A DNA stretch of 64,000 bases from Arthrobacter sp. Soil782 (lineage in GTDB: Bacteria; Actinomycetota; Actinomycetes; Actinomycetales; Micrococcaceae). A program made the translations under genes and the position numbers. The stretch's first letter is position 1; each line of letters begins with the position of its first letter. The stretch covers positions 521,486 through 585,485 of the forward strand of contig NZ_LMSO01000001.1 of NCBI RefSeq assembly GCF_001428435.1, read 5' to 3'. The notes beneath the pieces are model-generated. The model was not told the origin of the DNA. It did not search any database and was given only the letters and a program-made list of their open reading frames with translations. Shown piece after piece: positions 28,101 through 35,976 of the stretch.

Positions 28101-28199
28101 GACCTCGAGCGGCACCGAGACCGTCCAGACCGCAGGGGTCAGCCGCTCGGCAAGGAACCGGGCGATTCGCGCCTCGACGAGAAGTCGATTGTCATGCAT
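25176..28199 (-). CDS. GH38 alpha-mannosidase
   Basis: Glycoside hydrolase family 38 alpha-mannosidase of 1007 residues with no signal peptide, so it probably acts in the cytoplasm on imported mannosides. The zinc-binding HAHID motif is at residues 261-265 and the likely nucleophile is Asp340 in WVESDTN. The long C-terminal beta-rich half (about 640-1007) is typical of the family. It is the last gene of a minus-strand operon after a binding protein and two permeases, 4 bp after the second permease gene. The context indicates uptake and hydrolysis of mannose-containing oligosaccharides, for example glycoprotein or yeast mannan fragments. Confidence 0.95.
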   Translation of the reverse strand: MHDNRLLVEARIARFLAERLTPAVWTVSVPLEVSAWQAPGEPVPFSSVVAEQFEPFVVGSMWGRPWGTTWFRFTATVPEEWSVSSGHQLEAVIDLGFSTIMPGFQAEGLVYAPDGRVIKALEPLNMWVPLDAAPGTAVEFYVEAASNPNVIDGFDYQPTPLGSLSTAGSDPLYTFRRAEVALFDREAWELGQDVWTLNGLMHELPVDLPRRHEILRALEKAVNAVDPTDISGTASAGRACLAAVLAAPPHASAHRLHAVGHAHIDSAWLWPVRETVRKVARTFSNVLELMDHNPDFVFAASSAQQYAWLKSSYPDLFERVAEKVRSGQFAPAGGMWVESDTNMPGGEALARQFVAGKRFFLENFGVEPQEVWLPDSFGYSAALPQIVRAAGSEYFLTQKISWNETNLFPHSSFNWEGIDGTRVFTHFPPVDTYNSDLSGPDLARAQRNYREKGAANTSLVPFGWGDGGGGPTREMLAAAARAASLEGSPTVTLSSPARFFSEAAAEYPDAPVWSGELYLEFHRGTYTSQARTKRGNRRCEHLLREAELWCTIAAVRSGFEYPYDELETAWHTVLLQQFHDILPGSSIAWVHEEAERNYAAVTASLESLIAVALGALLGTGSATAALNAGPYRVEGVPALGGAAPSSSAVYEPAREGSSWVLESESLRLTVDENGLFTSLVVGGLSAAGGREVIPAGTSANVFQLFRDTPNQWDAWDIDEHYKFNVTELTEAASVDAVGSVLRVERVFGKSRLVQRISLSADGTAVDLSIEVDWHEQQKLLKLAFPVDVLADRAASEIQFGHIQRPTTTNTSWDAARFETVAHRWVQVGEPGFGVSLANDSTYGYDVTRAESPSGVSHTLVRASLLRGPLFPDPQADQGAHTFEFSLRPSSGISEAVAEGYRLNLPVRTVSGVGSSAVEPVLTVSNPAVVVEAVKLAEDRSGDVVVRLYEAFGGRASAVLSTGFEYSSVIATDLLERPVSADCVQTTDDGGVALSLRPFQLVTLRFRR

Positions 28200-28203
28200 G
28201 AAG

Positions 28204-29112
28204 CTAACCTTTCAGGGCGCCGGACATGGCAAACGAGCCACCGAACACACGCGAGACGAGGATGTACAGGACAATCACGGGCAGTGCATAGAGGATCGAG
28301 AATGCGGCCAGCTGCCCGTACGCGACCGTCCCGAACTGCCCGAAGAACCGGAAGATACTCACCGCTGCGGGCTGGTTCTCCTGCGAGAACAGCAGGATGA
28401 ACGGCACAAAAAAGTTCCCCCACGCCTGAATGAACACGAAGATGAACACGACGCCGAGTCCCGGCCGCATCAGCGGCACCACAATGTGCCACAGCGCTTT
28501 CATGGCGGACGCGCCATCTACCCACGCCGCTTCCTCGAGTGACACCGGCACTGAATCCATGAAGTTCTTGGTCATCCAGATGGCCATCGGCAGGGACGTC
28601 GCGGCGAGGAAAAACGTGGTCGCGGCGAGTGAATCCAGCAGGTTCAGCTGCACAAACAGGCTGTACACCGGAACCATGATCGCCGTAATCGGCAGGCAGG
28701 TGCCAAACAGCACGGTGTAGAGGAACGGTCGGTTGAACCGGGTGTTGAAGCGGGACAGCGGGTAGGCGGCCAACACTGCGGCAATCACGGTCAGCGCCGC
28801 CGATCCACCGGACAGGATGAAGCTGTTCCACAGCGGCACAAACGTCTGTTCCGGCGTCAGAATGGCGGTGAAATTGGCCAGCGAGAAGGACGCCGGCAGG
28901 GCAGTCTCGTACGTCGCTTCAGCATCGAAGGACGCCAGCACCAGCCAGCTCAGCGGCACCACGAAACACAGGGCGATCACGGCCAGAACAACACTGGCGC
29001 TCCAGCTGGCCGCCCCGCGGCGCAGGCTGCGGGCACCCTGGCGGACGCTGCGGGACCGCTGCGAATCCGGGGGCGCCGCCGTCGTCGTCGTACTGGAAAC
29101 CGGCCCGCTCAT
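28204..29112 (-). CDS. ABC sugar transporter permease (MalG-like), mannoside operon
   Basis: Integral membrane permease of 302 residues with about six helices. The N-terminus is a Ser/Thr/Pro-rich polar leader. The EAA loop is visible (EEAAWVDGASAMKALWHIV) near residue 205. It has the MalG-type C-terminus (GGSFAMSGALKG). Its ATG overlaps the stop of the preceding permease gene (ATGA), and it ends 4 bp before the mannosidase gene. It forms the transport channel with the permease at 29109. No ATPase gene accompanies the pair, so a shared ATPase is implied, as for the maltodextrin importer. Confidence 0.94.
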   Translation of the reverse strand: MSGPVSSTTTTAAPPDSQRSRSVRQGARSLRRGAASWSASVVLAVIALCFVVPLSWLVLASFDAEATYETALPASFSLANFTAILTPEQTFVPLWNSFILSGGSAALTVIAAVLAAYPLSRFNTRFNRPFLYTVLFGTCLPITAIMVPVYSLFVQLNLLDSLAATTFFLAATSLPMAIWMTKNFMDSVPVSLEEAAWVDGASAMKALWHIVVPLMRPGLGVVFIFVFIQAWGNFFVPFILLFSQENQPAAVSIFRFFGQFGTVAYGQLAAFSILYALPVIVLYILVSRVFGGSFAMSGALKG

Positions 29113-29963
29113 GAGGGTTTCCTCTCGCGCAGCAGGCGGATGTACGCGAGGGAGAACGCGGCGCCGATGATCAGCATGACCACCGCGATCGCCGTGCCGT
29201 AGCCGATGTCGCTGTAGCGGAAGGCTTCCTCGTACGCCATGATCGGCAGGGTGGTGCTCCGGTTGGTGGGCCCGCCGGCGGTCATCACGTAGATCAGCGT
29301 GAACACGGCGAGGGTCTGCAGAGTGATCAGCATCAGGTTGGTGGCGATGCTGCGCCGAATCATCGGAACGGTGACGAAAACCAGCGTCTTGGCCCCGCCC
29401 GCCCCGTCGATTTCCGCGGCCTCAGTGATCTCCTTCGGCACGTCATTAAGCGCCGCCTGGTAGACCATCATCGAGAACGCGGTCCCCCGCCAGATGTTGG
29501 CGAGAATGATCGCGAGCATCGGATGCTCAAAGAGCCAGTCCACCGCCGGCAAGCCCGCAAAACCGGTGATTTGATTCAGCGTCCCGTCCCGGAAGAAGAA
29601 CGCGTACGCAACAAACGCTGCCACGATTTCCGGCAGCACCCACGCTGCCACCACACACACGCCGACGACGGCGGCAACCGCCTTGTGTGCCCGCTGCATG
29701 AGCAGTGCGAGGCCAAGTCCAAGGAAGTTCTGCCCAATCACGGCCGACACCAGCACAAAGACAACGGTGAGTAGCAGTGACTGCGGAAAGAGCGGGTCGG
29801 CAAAGAGAGTGGTGTAGTTTTCCAGGCCGATCCACTCGGGGTTCTTCGCGTTGGGACCGGTCAGGGCGGCATTGGTGAAGGACCCGTAGAAGGACCAGAT
29901 GATCGGCCCGGCCAGAAAGATCCCGATAAGGATGATGGCCGGCGCGAGGGGTATGAGCTTCAA
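29109..29963 (-). CDS. ABC sugar transporter permease (MalF-like), mannoside operon
   Basis: Integral membrane permease of about 284 residues (TTG start at 29963) with six helices and an EAA loop (KEITEAAEIDGAGGAKTLVF). The TTG has no visible ribosome site. The same frame stays open upstream and encodes a plausible basic leader (RGSSSGAARRGGSGNNSQER) that ends at an ATC codon at 30083. This ATC is preceded at 5 nt by GAGGAG and would overlap the binding-protein gene end closely. The true protein may therefore be about 324 residues with a non-standard start. Functionally it is the partner of the permease at 28204. Confidence 0.88.
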   Translation of the reverse strand: MKLIPLAPAIILIGIFLAGPIIWSFYGSFTNAALTGPNAKNPEWIGLENYTTLFADPLFPQSLLLTVVFVLVSAVIGQNFLGLGLALLMQRAHKAVAAVVGVCVVAAWVLPEIVAAFVAYAFFFRDGTLNQITGFAGLPAVDWLFEHPMLAIILANIWRGTAFSMMVYQAALNDVPKEITEAAEIDGAGGAKTLVFVTVPMIRRSIATNLMLITLQTLAVFTLIYVMTAGGPTNRSTTLPIMAYEEAFRYSDIGYGTAIAVVMLIIGAAFSLAYIRLLRERKPS

Positions 29964-30085
29964 CGCCGACGCCAGGGAACGGGAGGCCCGTCCGTTACGC
30001 TCCCGCTCCTGGCTGTTGTTCCCGCTGCCGCCGCGGCGCGCGGCGCCGGAGGACGAACCGCGGGAAGTGACCGTGGAGGAGATGG

Positions 30086-31447
30086 CTACTCCTCGACGAC
30101 GTTCTCTTCGCCGACGATCGCCGTCAACGCCTCGTCGTACGTTGCCGCCGCTTCCTCGGGAGTGGCTCCTCCAGTGATGACGGCCTCGGTGGCTTCCTGC
30201 ACCGCTGTCGAAATCTCGGCATAGTTGGAGGTTGCGGGCCGGTAGTTCGTAACATCAAGCACCGCCGAGACATCCGCCACGAACGGGTTTGCGTCAAGGT
30301 ACTCAGGCGCTTCCGCAATGTCAGTACGCACGGCGATCTGCGAGCTGTCCACCGTGTACTGCAGCAGGTTTTCCTGGCTCATGGCGGTGGTGAGGAACTC
30401 GAAGGCGAGGTCCGGGTTCTCCGTGCCCGCACCGACTGCCAGCGTCCAGCCGCCGGACATGCTGGTGGCGCCGGGCTCCTGTCCGTTCTGGGTGGGGAAC
30501 GGAGCAACGCCCATCACGTCCGCGTATTCCGGCCACTCGAACATGCCACCTTCCTGCCAGAACGACGGCGCATAGGAACCTTCCACCGTGGCTGCCATCT
30601 GGTTCTCGGGCAGCATGGTGCCGAGGACTACCTGCCACACGTTGGGATCGAGGGCCTCGGCCGGGGTGACGGCGAATTCCTCGTCATAGAGAGTCTTCAG
30701 GAACGCCAGTGAATCGACGAAGCCCTGTGATCCGGCGATCCACTTCGATGACTCGTCATCATAGAGACCGCCGCTTTCAGTGCCGTAGAGCAGCTCGTAG
30801 AAGCTCTGCATGACGGTGCCTTCACCGGTGCCGGTTCCCGCGTACATGCTGAACGGCCGGGAGTCGGGCTGCGCTTCCTTGACGGTACGTGCCATTTCGA
30901 GGAGGTCATCCCATGATTCGGGCTGCCAGGGAACCTCGATCCCGGCGTCCTGGAGCACCTGCTTGTTGTACCAGATGACCCGGGTGTCGGTGCCGAGCGG
31001 CACCGCGTAGGTGCCGCCGTCGTCCGCCTTTCCTGCTTCCTTTGCGCGCTCGTTGAAGGCGTCCCACTCATCCCAGCCGGCTAGGTGTTCGTCGAGATTG
31101 AGCAAGTACCCGGCCTCAACGTCGGAGCGGAGGCGGAAGGTGTCCTCATAGAAGACGTCCGGAGCGGTATCCGGCGAGCGCTGCGAGAGCGCAAGGCGGG
31201 TGTTGTAGTCCTCATCAGTGCCCTCGACCGGCTCAAGTTCCACGGTGACGCCCTCATTGGCGGCCTCGAACTGTTCCTTGGTGGTCTGCATGAGGGTGTC
31301 CAGCGGAGAGGCCTCGCCGGCCTTCTGGTAGATGATCCGCAGGGTGTTGTCCGTGGCCTCCTCCTCTCCGCCGCCGCCTGCGCAGCCGCTGAGGACGAGG
31401 AGCGCGGCAACCGCCGCTGCTGGGAGGGTTCGAGAGGCGCCGCGCAT
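30086..31447 (-). CDS. ABC sugar transporter binding lipoprotein, mannoside operon
   Basis: Family 1 extracellular solute-binding lipoprotein of 453 residues. The signal peptide ends in the lipobox LLVLSGC, followed by a Gly-rich linker. The mature protein has the sugar-binding pattern (TLRIIYQKAGEASPLDTLM, DTAPDVFYEDTF, TYAVPLGTDTRVIWYNK). I chose the ATG at 31447 because AAAGGAG lies just upstream; the frame continues upstream through the promoter. It is the first gene of the operon with two permeases and the GH38 mannosidase, so a mannose-containing oligosaccharide is the likely ligand. Confidence 0.92.
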   Translation of the reverse strand: MRGASRTLPAAAVAALLVLSGCAGGGGEEEATDNTLRIIYQKAGEASPLDTLMQTTKEQFEAANEGVTVELEPVEGTDEDYNTRLALSQRSPDTAPDVFYEDTFRLRSDVEAGYLLNLDEHLAGWDEWDAFNERAKEAGKADDGGTYAVPLGTDTRVIWYNKQVLQDAGIEVPWQPESWDDLLEMARTVKEAQPDSRPFSMYAGTGTGEGTVMQSFYELLYGTESGGLYDDESSKWIAGSQGFVDSLAFLKTLYDEEFAVTPAEALDPNVWQVVLGTMLPENQMAATVEGSYAPSFWQEGGMFEWPEYADVMGVAPFPTQNGQEPGATSMSGGWTLAVGAGTENPDLAFEFLTTAMSQENLLQYTVDSSQIAVRTDIAEAPEYLDANPFVADVSAVLDVTNYRPATSNYAEISTAVQEATEAVITGGATPEEAAATYDEALTAIVGEENVVEE

Positions 31448-31494
31448 GGTTTCTCCTTTGAAACTTAGGCATCGGGAGACTTCCGATACCGGAA

Positions 31495-31523
31495 ATAGTA
31501 CATCGAGTGGATTTAACCCACAA
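31495..31523 (-). promoter_or_regulatory. Putative promoter of the mannoside operon
   Basis: On the minus strand a -35 candidate TTGTGG (31518-31523) and a -10 candidate TACTAT (31495-31500) are separated by 17 bp. An imperfect inverted repeat with ATCGG/CCGAT arms at 31468-31490 follows immediately downstream, in operator position, before the AAAGGAG of the binding-protein gene. The ROK regulator at 34620 is one candidate to bind it. Confidence 0.5.
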
Positions 31524-31539
31524 TCCCCGCTTGAAAGAG

Positions 31540-31580
31540 CAGGACACGCCCTCATGGCCAACCATTCAGGGCGTGTCCTG
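31540..31580 (-). terminator. Hairpin terminator after the DUF305 gene
   Basis: Perfect 13-nt arms (31540-31552 and 31568-31580) flank a 15-nt loop, 40 bp after the stop of the DUF305 gene on the minus strand. A short pyrimidine-rich CTCTTTC run follows. It separates the copper module from the mannoside operon promoter. Confidence 0.65.
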
Positions 31581-31620
31581 CCAAATCAACGGTGGTGGAA
31601 ACCAGCCTAGAGCCTGCCGC

Positions 31621-32211
31621 CTACAGTTCCGCGAGCAACTCCTTCATCTCCTCGATTTCCGCCTCCTGCGTTTCGACGATGTCTTCGGCGAGCGCAATGG
31701 CCTCAGGGTTCTCGCCGTTCTCGATTTCCTCCTGTGCCATGTCCACGGCTCCGTTGTGGTGAGCGGTCATGGACTCGAGGAACATGCGCGCTGCCTCCTC
31801 GCCCTGGGCGACCTCAAGCTCACCCATCTGGTCCTCGCTCAGCATGCCGTCCATGCCGTCCTCGCCGTCAGCAGATTCCATGTGGTGGCCCTCAACCGGC
31901 TCTCCCCAGGCATCGAGCCAGCCGGTCATCGTCTCGATTTCGGGCGCCTGGGCGTCCTTGACCTGGGTGGCCAGCTCAGTGATCTCGGGGCTGAGGCCGT
32001 CCTTGGCGAGAACGACGTCGCTCATCTGAACCGCCTGCTCATGGTGGGGAATCATCATCTGCGCGAACATTACGTCGGCGTCGTTATGCTCCCCGGACAC
32101 CTCACCGCCGGATGAGCCGGCTGCTGATTCACCCGGATCGGCAGCCCCACAGCCGGCAAGCACGACGACGGCGGCAAGGCCGAGCGCTGACAGGGATAGG
32201 TAACGCTTCAT
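31621..32211 (-). CDS. DUF305 lipoprotein, copper module
   Basis: A 196-residue DUF305-family lipoprotein. The signal peptide ends at VLAGC. The mature part has the two His-rich helical motifs of DUF305 (MIPHHEQAVQMSD and MTAHHNGAVDMAQ), which in this family are thought to bind metal, and Met-rich stretches. I chose the ATG at 32211 because AGAAGGA precedes it; an upstream ATG at 32235 overlaps the ATPase stop (ATGA). It directly follows the copper-type P-type ATPase, so it probably binds or shuttles copper at the cell surface. Confidence 0.88.
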   Translation of the reverse strand: MKRYLSLSALGLAAVVVLAGCGAADPGESAAGSSGGEVSGEHNDADVMFAQMMIPHHEQAVQMSDVVLAKDGLSPEITELATQVKDAQAPEIETMTGWLDAWGEPVEGHHMESADGEDGMDGMLSEDQMGELEVAQGEEAARMFLESMTAHHNGAVDMAQEEIENGENPEAIALAEDIVETQEAEIEEMKELLAEL

Positions 32212-32231
32212 GATGGTCTGATCCTTCTGGT

Positions 32232-34334
32232 TCATTGGGTGATGCGGTCTGGGTTGAGGTCGATCCTGCGCAGCAGCTGCGCATTCAGCGCAACCACAAT
32301 GGTGGAGACGCTCATCAGCACGGCCCCGGCAGCGGGCGAGAGCACGATGCCCGCAAAGGCGAGCACTCCCGCCGCCAGCGGAACGGCGAGGACGTTGTAG
32401 CCGGTGGCCCAGACGAGGTTCTGGATCATTTTCCGGTAGCTGGCCCGGGACAGGTCGATCATCGCCAGCACCGACCGCGGATCATTTCCCGCAAGCACGA
32501 CGCCGGCAGATTCCATTGCGACGTCGGTGCCCGCACCGATCGCAATCCCCACTTCCGAGCGGGCCAGCGCCGGAGCGTCATTCACGCCGTCGCCGACCAT
32601 AGCCACCTTGAGCCCGCGTGACTGCAGCTCGGCTACCTTGGAGTCTTTGTCCTGCGGCAAAACGTCAGCGAAGACCTCATCGATGCCCAATTCGGCACCC
32701 ACAGCCTCAGCCACCTGGCGCGCGTCTCCGGTGATCATCGCAACCTTGACTCCGCGATCCTGCAGCGCCTTCACGGCCGCCCGGGACTCATCCCGTACCC
32801 GATCCTCAAGCCGGAGCACACCAATGATGGCACCGTCCCGGACCACGTGCAGCACCGAAGCGCCGCGGCCCATCCACTCCTGGACGGCGCCGCTCAGGTC
32901 CGGCGGCGTATCGAGGGAGAGTTCCCGGAGCAGGTTGGGGCCGCCGACAGCGATCCGGGAACTGTTGACTACCGCCTGCACTCCCCGTCCCGTCATTGAC
33001 GAGAACCCGGTGCCACGGAAACCGAAGGCTACGGCGTCAGGATTGTCCGCTGTCGCCTGCACAATGGCACGGGCCACCGGGTGCTCGCTGTCGGATTCGG
33101 CAGCGCCGGCCAGGGCCAGCAGTTCCGCCTCTGCAACACCGCCGGTGGCGGCGGCAGCGGTCACCGCGTGACGGCCTTCGGTGAGCGTGCCCGTCTTGTC
33201 GAACAGCACGACGTCGATGGTCCGCATGCGCTCCAGCGCCATCCGGTTCTTGATCAGCACTCCGCTCTTGGCCGCGCGCTCCGTGGAAATGGCAATGACC
33301 AGCGGAATCGCCAGGCCGAGGGCGTGCGGGCAGGCGATCACCAGCACGGTCACGGTCCGGATCACCGCATCATCCGGACTGCCGAGCAGCAGCCAGGCAA
33401 TGAAGGTGAGGATGCCCGCGGTGAGCGCAAAGTAGAACAGAAGCGCTGCCGCACGGTCAGCGAGGGCCTGCGCCTTGGAGGAGGAGGCCTGGGCTTCGGC
33501 GACCAGACGCTGGATACCGGCCAGAGTGGTGTCGGAGCCGACGGCGGTGACGCGCACCCGCACGGCGTTGTCCGTTGCGACCGTGCCAGCCACCACTTTC
33601 TCGCCGACGGCGCGGGAGACGGTGCGGGACTCACCGGTGATCATCGACTCATCGAACTCGGCGGCGCCGTCGACAATGTCGCCGTCGGCCGGAACGCGGG
33701 CACCGGAGCGGACCAGGACTATATCCCCGCTCGCGAGCGAGCTGACCGGCACAGTCTCGATACCGGCGTCGGTCACCTTGTCCGCCTCATCCGGCAGGAG
33801 TGCCGCCAGGGCGTCGAGGGCGCCGGCGGCTGAGCCGAGGGCACGCATTTCCATCCAGTGGCCCAGCAGCATGATCACCACCAGCAGAGCCAGTTCCCAC
33901 CAGAAATCGAGGTTGAAGTTCCCGATCCCAAGGGTGGTGATCCAGGACGCGATGAAGGCGACGCTGATGGCCATGGCAATCAGCAGCATCATGCCGGGCT
34001 GACGGGACTTCAGCTCGGAAATGCCGCCCTTGAGGAACGGCGCACCGCCGTAGAGGAAAATGATGGTGCCCAGAATCGGTGAGATCCACAGTACGCCGGG
34101 AAACTCGGGCGGTGTGTAGCCGACGATTTCCGCGAACATGTGGCTGAACAGGACAACGGGGACGGCCAGGACCAGGCTGATCCAAAACCGATTTTTGAAC
34201 ATCGCGGTGGAGTGCCCGGCATGCTGGCCATGCGTATGCACTCCAGAATCGGCGTGGGAGGAATGGTCGAGGTGTTCCGGCGTTTCATGGTCCGCGACCT
34301 GCGCACCCGCGTGGCCGGAAGTCTGGTGTTTCAT
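32232..34334 (-). CDS. CPH-type copper-translocating P-type ATPase (CopB-like)
   Basis: P1B-type heavy-metal ATPase of 700 residues. The N-terminus is His-rich (about 15-42) rather than carrying a CxxC metal domain. The transmembrane metal site is CPH (335-337), typical of CopB-type (P1B-3) pumps. TGES (233-236), the phosphorylation motif DKTGT (Asp379), the HP motif (SEHPVAR) and GDGVND are all intact. It is predicted to export copper or silver ions across the membrane. AAGGGA precedes the ATG. A CsoR-like operator lies about 185 bp upstream, and the DUF305 lipoprotein follows with an ATGA overlap to its longest start. Confidence 0.94.
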   Translation of the reverse strand: MKHQTSGHAGAQVADHETPEHLDHSSHADSGVHTHGQHAGHSTAMFKNRFWISLVLAVPVVLFSHMFAEIVGYTPPEFPGVLWISPILGTIIFLYGGAPFLKGGISELKSRQPGMMLLIAMAISVAFIASWITTLGIGNFNLDFWWELALLVVIMLLGHWMEMRALGSAAGALDALAALLPDEADKVTDAGIETVPVSSLASGDIVLVRSGARVPADGDIVDGAAEFDESMITGESRTVSRAVGEKVVAGTVATDNAVRVRVTAVGSDTTLAGIQRLVAEAQASSSKAQALADRAAALLFYFALTAGILTFIAWLLLGSPDDAVIRTVTVLVIACPHALGLAIPLVIAISTERAAKSGVLIKNRMALERMRTIDVVLFDKTGTLTEGRHAVTAAAATGGVAEAELLALAGAAESDSEHPVARAIVQATADNPDAVAFGFRGTGFSSMTGRGVQAVVNSSRIAVGGPNLLRELSLDTPPDLSGAVQEWMGRGASVLHVVRDGAIIGVLRLEDRVRDESRAAVKALQDRGVKVAMITGDARQVAEAVGAELGIDEVFADVLPQDKDSKVAELQSRGLKVAMVGDGVNDAPALARSEVGIAIGAGTDVAMESAGVVLAGNDPRSVLAMIDLSRASYRKMIQNLVWATGYNVLAVPLAAGVLAFAGIVLSPAAGAVLMSVSTIVVALNAQLLRRIDLNPDRITQ

Positions 34335-34518
34335 GATGATTCCCTTCGGCCCTCAGGAAAAGCCTTCCGAGGGACCTGGAAAGTCAGGCGTTGATGGAGG
34401 AATGTTTGGCCTGCCGCTGAACATCAACCAGATGAGCGACGGCGGCATCGAATGACCTTCAAGGAGTATGCGGCCCGGTGAGCGGGCTCGGACTTCCTGA
34501 CTCCGGTACCAGTAAGCT

Positions 34519-34535
34519 ATACCCCCAGGGGGTAT
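34519..34535. promoter_or_regulatory. CsoR-like copper operator
   Basis: The palindrome ATACCCCCAGGGGGTAT matches the known pattern of CsoR operators, GC-rich C-run/G-run arms flanked by TA. It lies upstream of the copper ATPase operon. No csoR gene is seen in this window, so the repressor must be encoded elsewhere. Confidence 0.8.
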
Positions 34536-34551
34536 CCGTCAACCCCGGAAA

Positions 34552-34607
34552 TTTTGCGCACCTCCGGTGACTTCCACGGCATGCAAAGTCACCGGAGGTG
34601 CGCAAAA
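34552..34607. terminator. Strong 22-bp hairpin between ROK gene and copper promoter
   Basis: Two perfect 22-nt arms (34552-34573 and 34586-34607), T-rich on one side and A-rich on the other, enclose a 12-nt loop. The element starts 13 bp beyond the ROK stop codon on the minus strand and is a clear factor-independent terminator. Being symmetric, it may also work in the other direction. Confidence 0.85.
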
Positions 34608-34619
34608 ATCAAGGGGAAG

Positions 34620-35843
34620 CTAGCGCGCCAACATCAATCGCTCGGCCCGCGGACCCAGCGTCCGCTCAAGCATGAGGCAGGCGGCTCCGACGGCCGCAAC
34701 GTCGTCGCCGATCCCGGTGGAAACCACCTCCACCGGATGGATACTCCGCGCAGCCCGGAAGTCCAATAACGACGACGGCACCACCTCCAGGTACCGGTTC
34801 GCCAACGGCGCCCAGAACGGCCCGCCGAAGACCACGCGGTCGACGTCGAGCACGTTGGCGAGGACCGACACAGCGCGGGCCGTGCGCACGGCAGCAGTGG
34901 TGATGATGTCGCAGGCGATCCTGTCCCCCGCCTCCGCCGCTGCGCACAACCGCACGAGCCCGTCTGCCACATCGCCGCTGCGGTGCCGCTCCGCGCTCAG
35001 CACGCCGGCGCGCTCGGCTTCGCGCACGAGCGACTGCGGATCACATGTCACCGCAATGCATCCGCGCATCCCGCAGGCGCACTCGGGGCCGTTGGGGTCC
35101 GTCACGATGTGCCCGATCTCCCCGGCATTGCCTGAGGTTCCGCGCAGCACCTCACCGTCCACCACTATGCCGCTGCCGATACCCGTGCCGATATAGACGA
35201 AGACGAAGCTCTGCGTGCTCCCGTGGCCGCCGCCCCAGATCTCCGCAACCGCTGCCGCTGTCACATCCTTCTCCACGAAGACCGGCATCTCGGTGGCCTC
35301 CGCGAGCGCATCCCGCAGCGGAACACGGTGCCAGCCCATCAGGAGGGGAGGGTCGACGACGGCGCCCGCCGGCTGATCGATCGGCCCCGGAGGTGCCACC
35401 CCGATTCCTTCGATGCGGGTCTGGTCCACGGATGACTCGGCGAGCAGGGCGCGTACCTCACCGGCAATCGCGTCGATGATCTGGCCCGGCTCGGTGCCAA
35501 GCGGTGTATCGCGCACCCGGCGGTGCAGTACCACCCCCATCAGGTCCATCAGCACCACCGTCATCAGCGCAGGGTCCAGGTGCACGCCGACGGCGTACCG
35601 GCCGGATGGATTGATGCGCAGGATGGTCCGCGGCTTACCCGGTCCGCTGCCGGATTTGCCGGCCTCCACGATCAGTTCCTCGGAGAGCAGGCGCCGGGTG
35701 ATGTTGGAGACGGCCTGCGGTGACAGGCCGATCAGATCCACCAGTTCAACCCTGCTGAGGCCCTCGCTGGACCGGCGGATGGCATCGAGAATGACACTCT
35801 GGTTAAAGTCCCCCATCCGGGGAAGATTGGTGCCACGGCGCAC
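34620..35843 (-). CDS. ROK-family transcriptional regulator
   Basis: A 407-residue ROK-type repressor. Residues about 8-75 form a winged helix (VILDAIRRSSEGLSRVELVD, LSPQAVSNITRRLL). The sugar-kinase-like ROK domain follows, with the zinc motif CACGMRGCIAVTCDP and the phosphate loop FVYIGTGIGSGIV. The start is a GTG at 35843 with GAAAGG upstream. It is divergent from the two-component system at 35977 and is followed by a strong terminator. ROK repressors usually sense a sugar. The nearest sugar genes are the mannoside operon beyond the copper module, which makes that operon a plausible but unproven target. Confidence 0.92.
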   Translation of the reverse strand: MRRGTNLPRMGDFNQSVILDAIRRSSEGLSRVELVDLIGLSPQAVSNITRRLLSEELIVEAGKSGSGPGKPRTILRINPSGRYAVGVHLDPALMTVVLMDLMGVVLHRRVRDTPLGTEPGQIIDAIAGEVRALLAESSVDQTRIEGIGVAPPGPIDQPAGAVVDPPLLMGWHRVPLRDALAEATEMPVFVEKDVTAAAVAEIWGGGHGSTQSFVFVYIGTGIGSGIVVDGEVLRGTSGNAGEIGHIVTDPNGPECACGMRGCIAVTCDPQSLVREAERAGVLSAERHRSGDVADGLVRLCAAAEAGDRIACDIITTAAVRTARAVSVLANVLDVDRVVFGGPFWAPLANRYLEVVPSSLLDFRAARSIHPVEVVSTGIGDDVAAVGAACLMLERTLGPRAERLMLAR

Positions 35844-35976
35844 GTTCGGGCCTTTCGTCGGGGCGGCTGATGCACGATCCTACCGTTCCCTGTCAGCGGG
35901 ACAACCGGCACATCGCTAGACTCGGCAGAACCTGCTGTACCAACGGTCTGCAATATTGAACACAAGGGGACGAGTC

